From contig NZ_SMGG01000007.1 of assembly GCF_004339245.1 (NCBI RefSeq), positions 62,001 to 126,000 of the forward strand: DNA of 64,000 nt. Reading direction: 5' to 3'. The position numbers were made by a program, and so were the translations under genes. This document shows positions 63,407 to 64,000 of the stretch, piece after piece. Origin of the DNA: Seleniivibrio woodruffii. Lineage in GTDB: Bacteria > Chrysiogenota > Deferribacteres > Deferribacterales > Geovibrionaceae. The notes beneath the pieces are model-generated. The model was not told the origin of the DNA. It was given only the letters and a program-made list of their open reading frames with translations, and made no database searches. Every line of letters begins with the position of its first letter. Within the stretch, counting starts at the first letter, position 1.

Positions 63407-64000
63407 TTAGCCCTTAAAGTAAAGCTTATCTGGTGTTATACATGTGTTAATGAATGAACCATAATCAATAGGCAAAGCATCTTTGTGAATTATCTTGAAA
63501 TCTTCCCAATTTTGTTGATATTTTTTCTTCAAATATCTTTTGAATCTTGAATTGATTGTCTTATCTGAATATGTATCCACTACATACCTGAATATGTCTT
63601 CTTTGTCGTGAGAATTAATTTTAATTTTAAAAGATTTGTTTAATTCATCTAGAGGTATTTGTCGAATTTGAGCCATTGGATTTATAAGTTTACTTCGTAT
63701 TGCTTTCCTAACTACACGAATTCCTTCAAATTGAAGATCTGGCACTAACACACCACAAAAAAAAGGAACTTCAGCAATTATTTTATCAATAAACTTATCA
63801 GCTACAAAAACGTAAGTATATTCAAACAATAAAGAATAATCTTCTAATTGTTTTGAAAGTCTTTTTAATGAATCAAATTCCGATTTAATTTCATAGGCAT
63901 AAGAACTACCATTTATTCTACATAAATCTAACCTACTATTAAGCATAGACATTTCAAAAGCAACCACGTTATCCTTATCTACAAGGTCATTTATTAACAG
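63407..64000 (-). CDS. sce7726-family protein (cut by window end)
   Basis: Open to the window edge, so the N-terminus is missing; about 198 residues are visible. The sce7726 pattern is clear: SRLDLCRINGSSYAYEIKSE then LKRLSKQLEDYSLLFEYTYV, a PD-(D/E)XK-type nuclease fold with Asp and E-x-K. It converges on the beta-family gene with a 2-bp gap. Probably the nuclease part of the FRG/beta cassette. Confidence 0.75.
   Translation of the reverse strand: MLINDLVDKDNVVAFEMSMLNSRLDLCRINGSSYAYEIKSEFDSLKRLSKQLEDYSLLFEYTYVFVADKFIDKIIAEVPFFCGVLVPDLQFEGIRVVRKAIRSKLINPMAQIRQIPLDELNKSFKIKINSHDKEDIFRYVVDTYSDKTINSRFKRYLKKKYQQNWEDFKIIHKDALPIDYGSFINTCITPDKLYFKG

Overview
The window reads as part of the genome of an anaerobically respiring Gram-negative bacterium that decodes UGA as selenocysteine. 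Evidence: a selenoprotein W-like gene with an in-frame UGA and a bacterial SECIS hairpin, an eight-haem periplasmic cytochrome, a Tat-exported molybdopterin oxidoreductase with its ferredoxin-type subunit, sigma-54 promoters, and an F-type conjugation system with outer-membrane genes. A Deferribacterota-like host is my best guess, but it rests on gene content only.

Layout. 1-9.6 kb: mobile-element end with regulators, two exported proteins, an unknown membrane/basic protein pair, a restriction-modification pair in which the methylase carries a nuclease domain, broken genes, and a 3' tRNA-Arg(CCU) fragment that looks like an attachment site. 9.6-14 kb: abortive-infection pair AbiEi/AbiEii, then a promoter, a structured non-coding RNA, a SLATT membrane protein and a reverse transcriptase, which together look like an RT-based phage-defence system. 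14.2-27.5 kb (+ strand): conjugation cluster (ssb, NusA-like protein, TraD-type coupling protein, YdjM-HD fusion, lectin-bearing TraN, TraF peptidase, TrbC, second Cys-rich protein, DsbC-like protein, lytic transglycosylase). 27.5-39.6 kb (- strand): redox and respiration block: ArsR-type regulator, DsrE-like protein, thioredoxin reductase, selenoprotein W-like protein; octahaem cytochrome; NtrC-type regulator, sensor kinase, PhnD-like binding protein, methyltransferase; TtrA/TtrB-like reductase. 39.9-44.5 kb (- strand): operon of element-maintenance genes (DUF6573-like, ArdC-like, SSB, PcfM-like, unknowns) with five copies of a structured RNA. 44.6-55.9 kb (- strand): seven-gene extended type III restriction island. 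56-61.5 kb: lipoprotein, TraG, TraH. 61.6-64 kb: FRG / beta-family / sce7726 genes.

How it works together. The tra genes at 14-27 kb and traG/traH at 57-61 kb belong to one kind of F-type secretion system but are separated by the respiration block and a defence island, so the simplest reading is one large integrative conjugative element (or stacked elements) carrying respiration and defence cargo. The reductase operon and the cytochrome gene share a sigma-54 promoter type and a TGAAAC-based upstream site at comparable distances, which ties them to the NtrC-type regulator encoded between them.

The two most novel signals are (1) a pseudoknotted RNA repeated five times at 41.2-44.5 kb, whose 3' arm can pair either with its own hairpin loop or with the Shine-Dalgarno/start region of the following gene, and (2) the promoter - non-coding RNA - SLATT - reverse transcriptase cassette at 11.85-13.97 kb.
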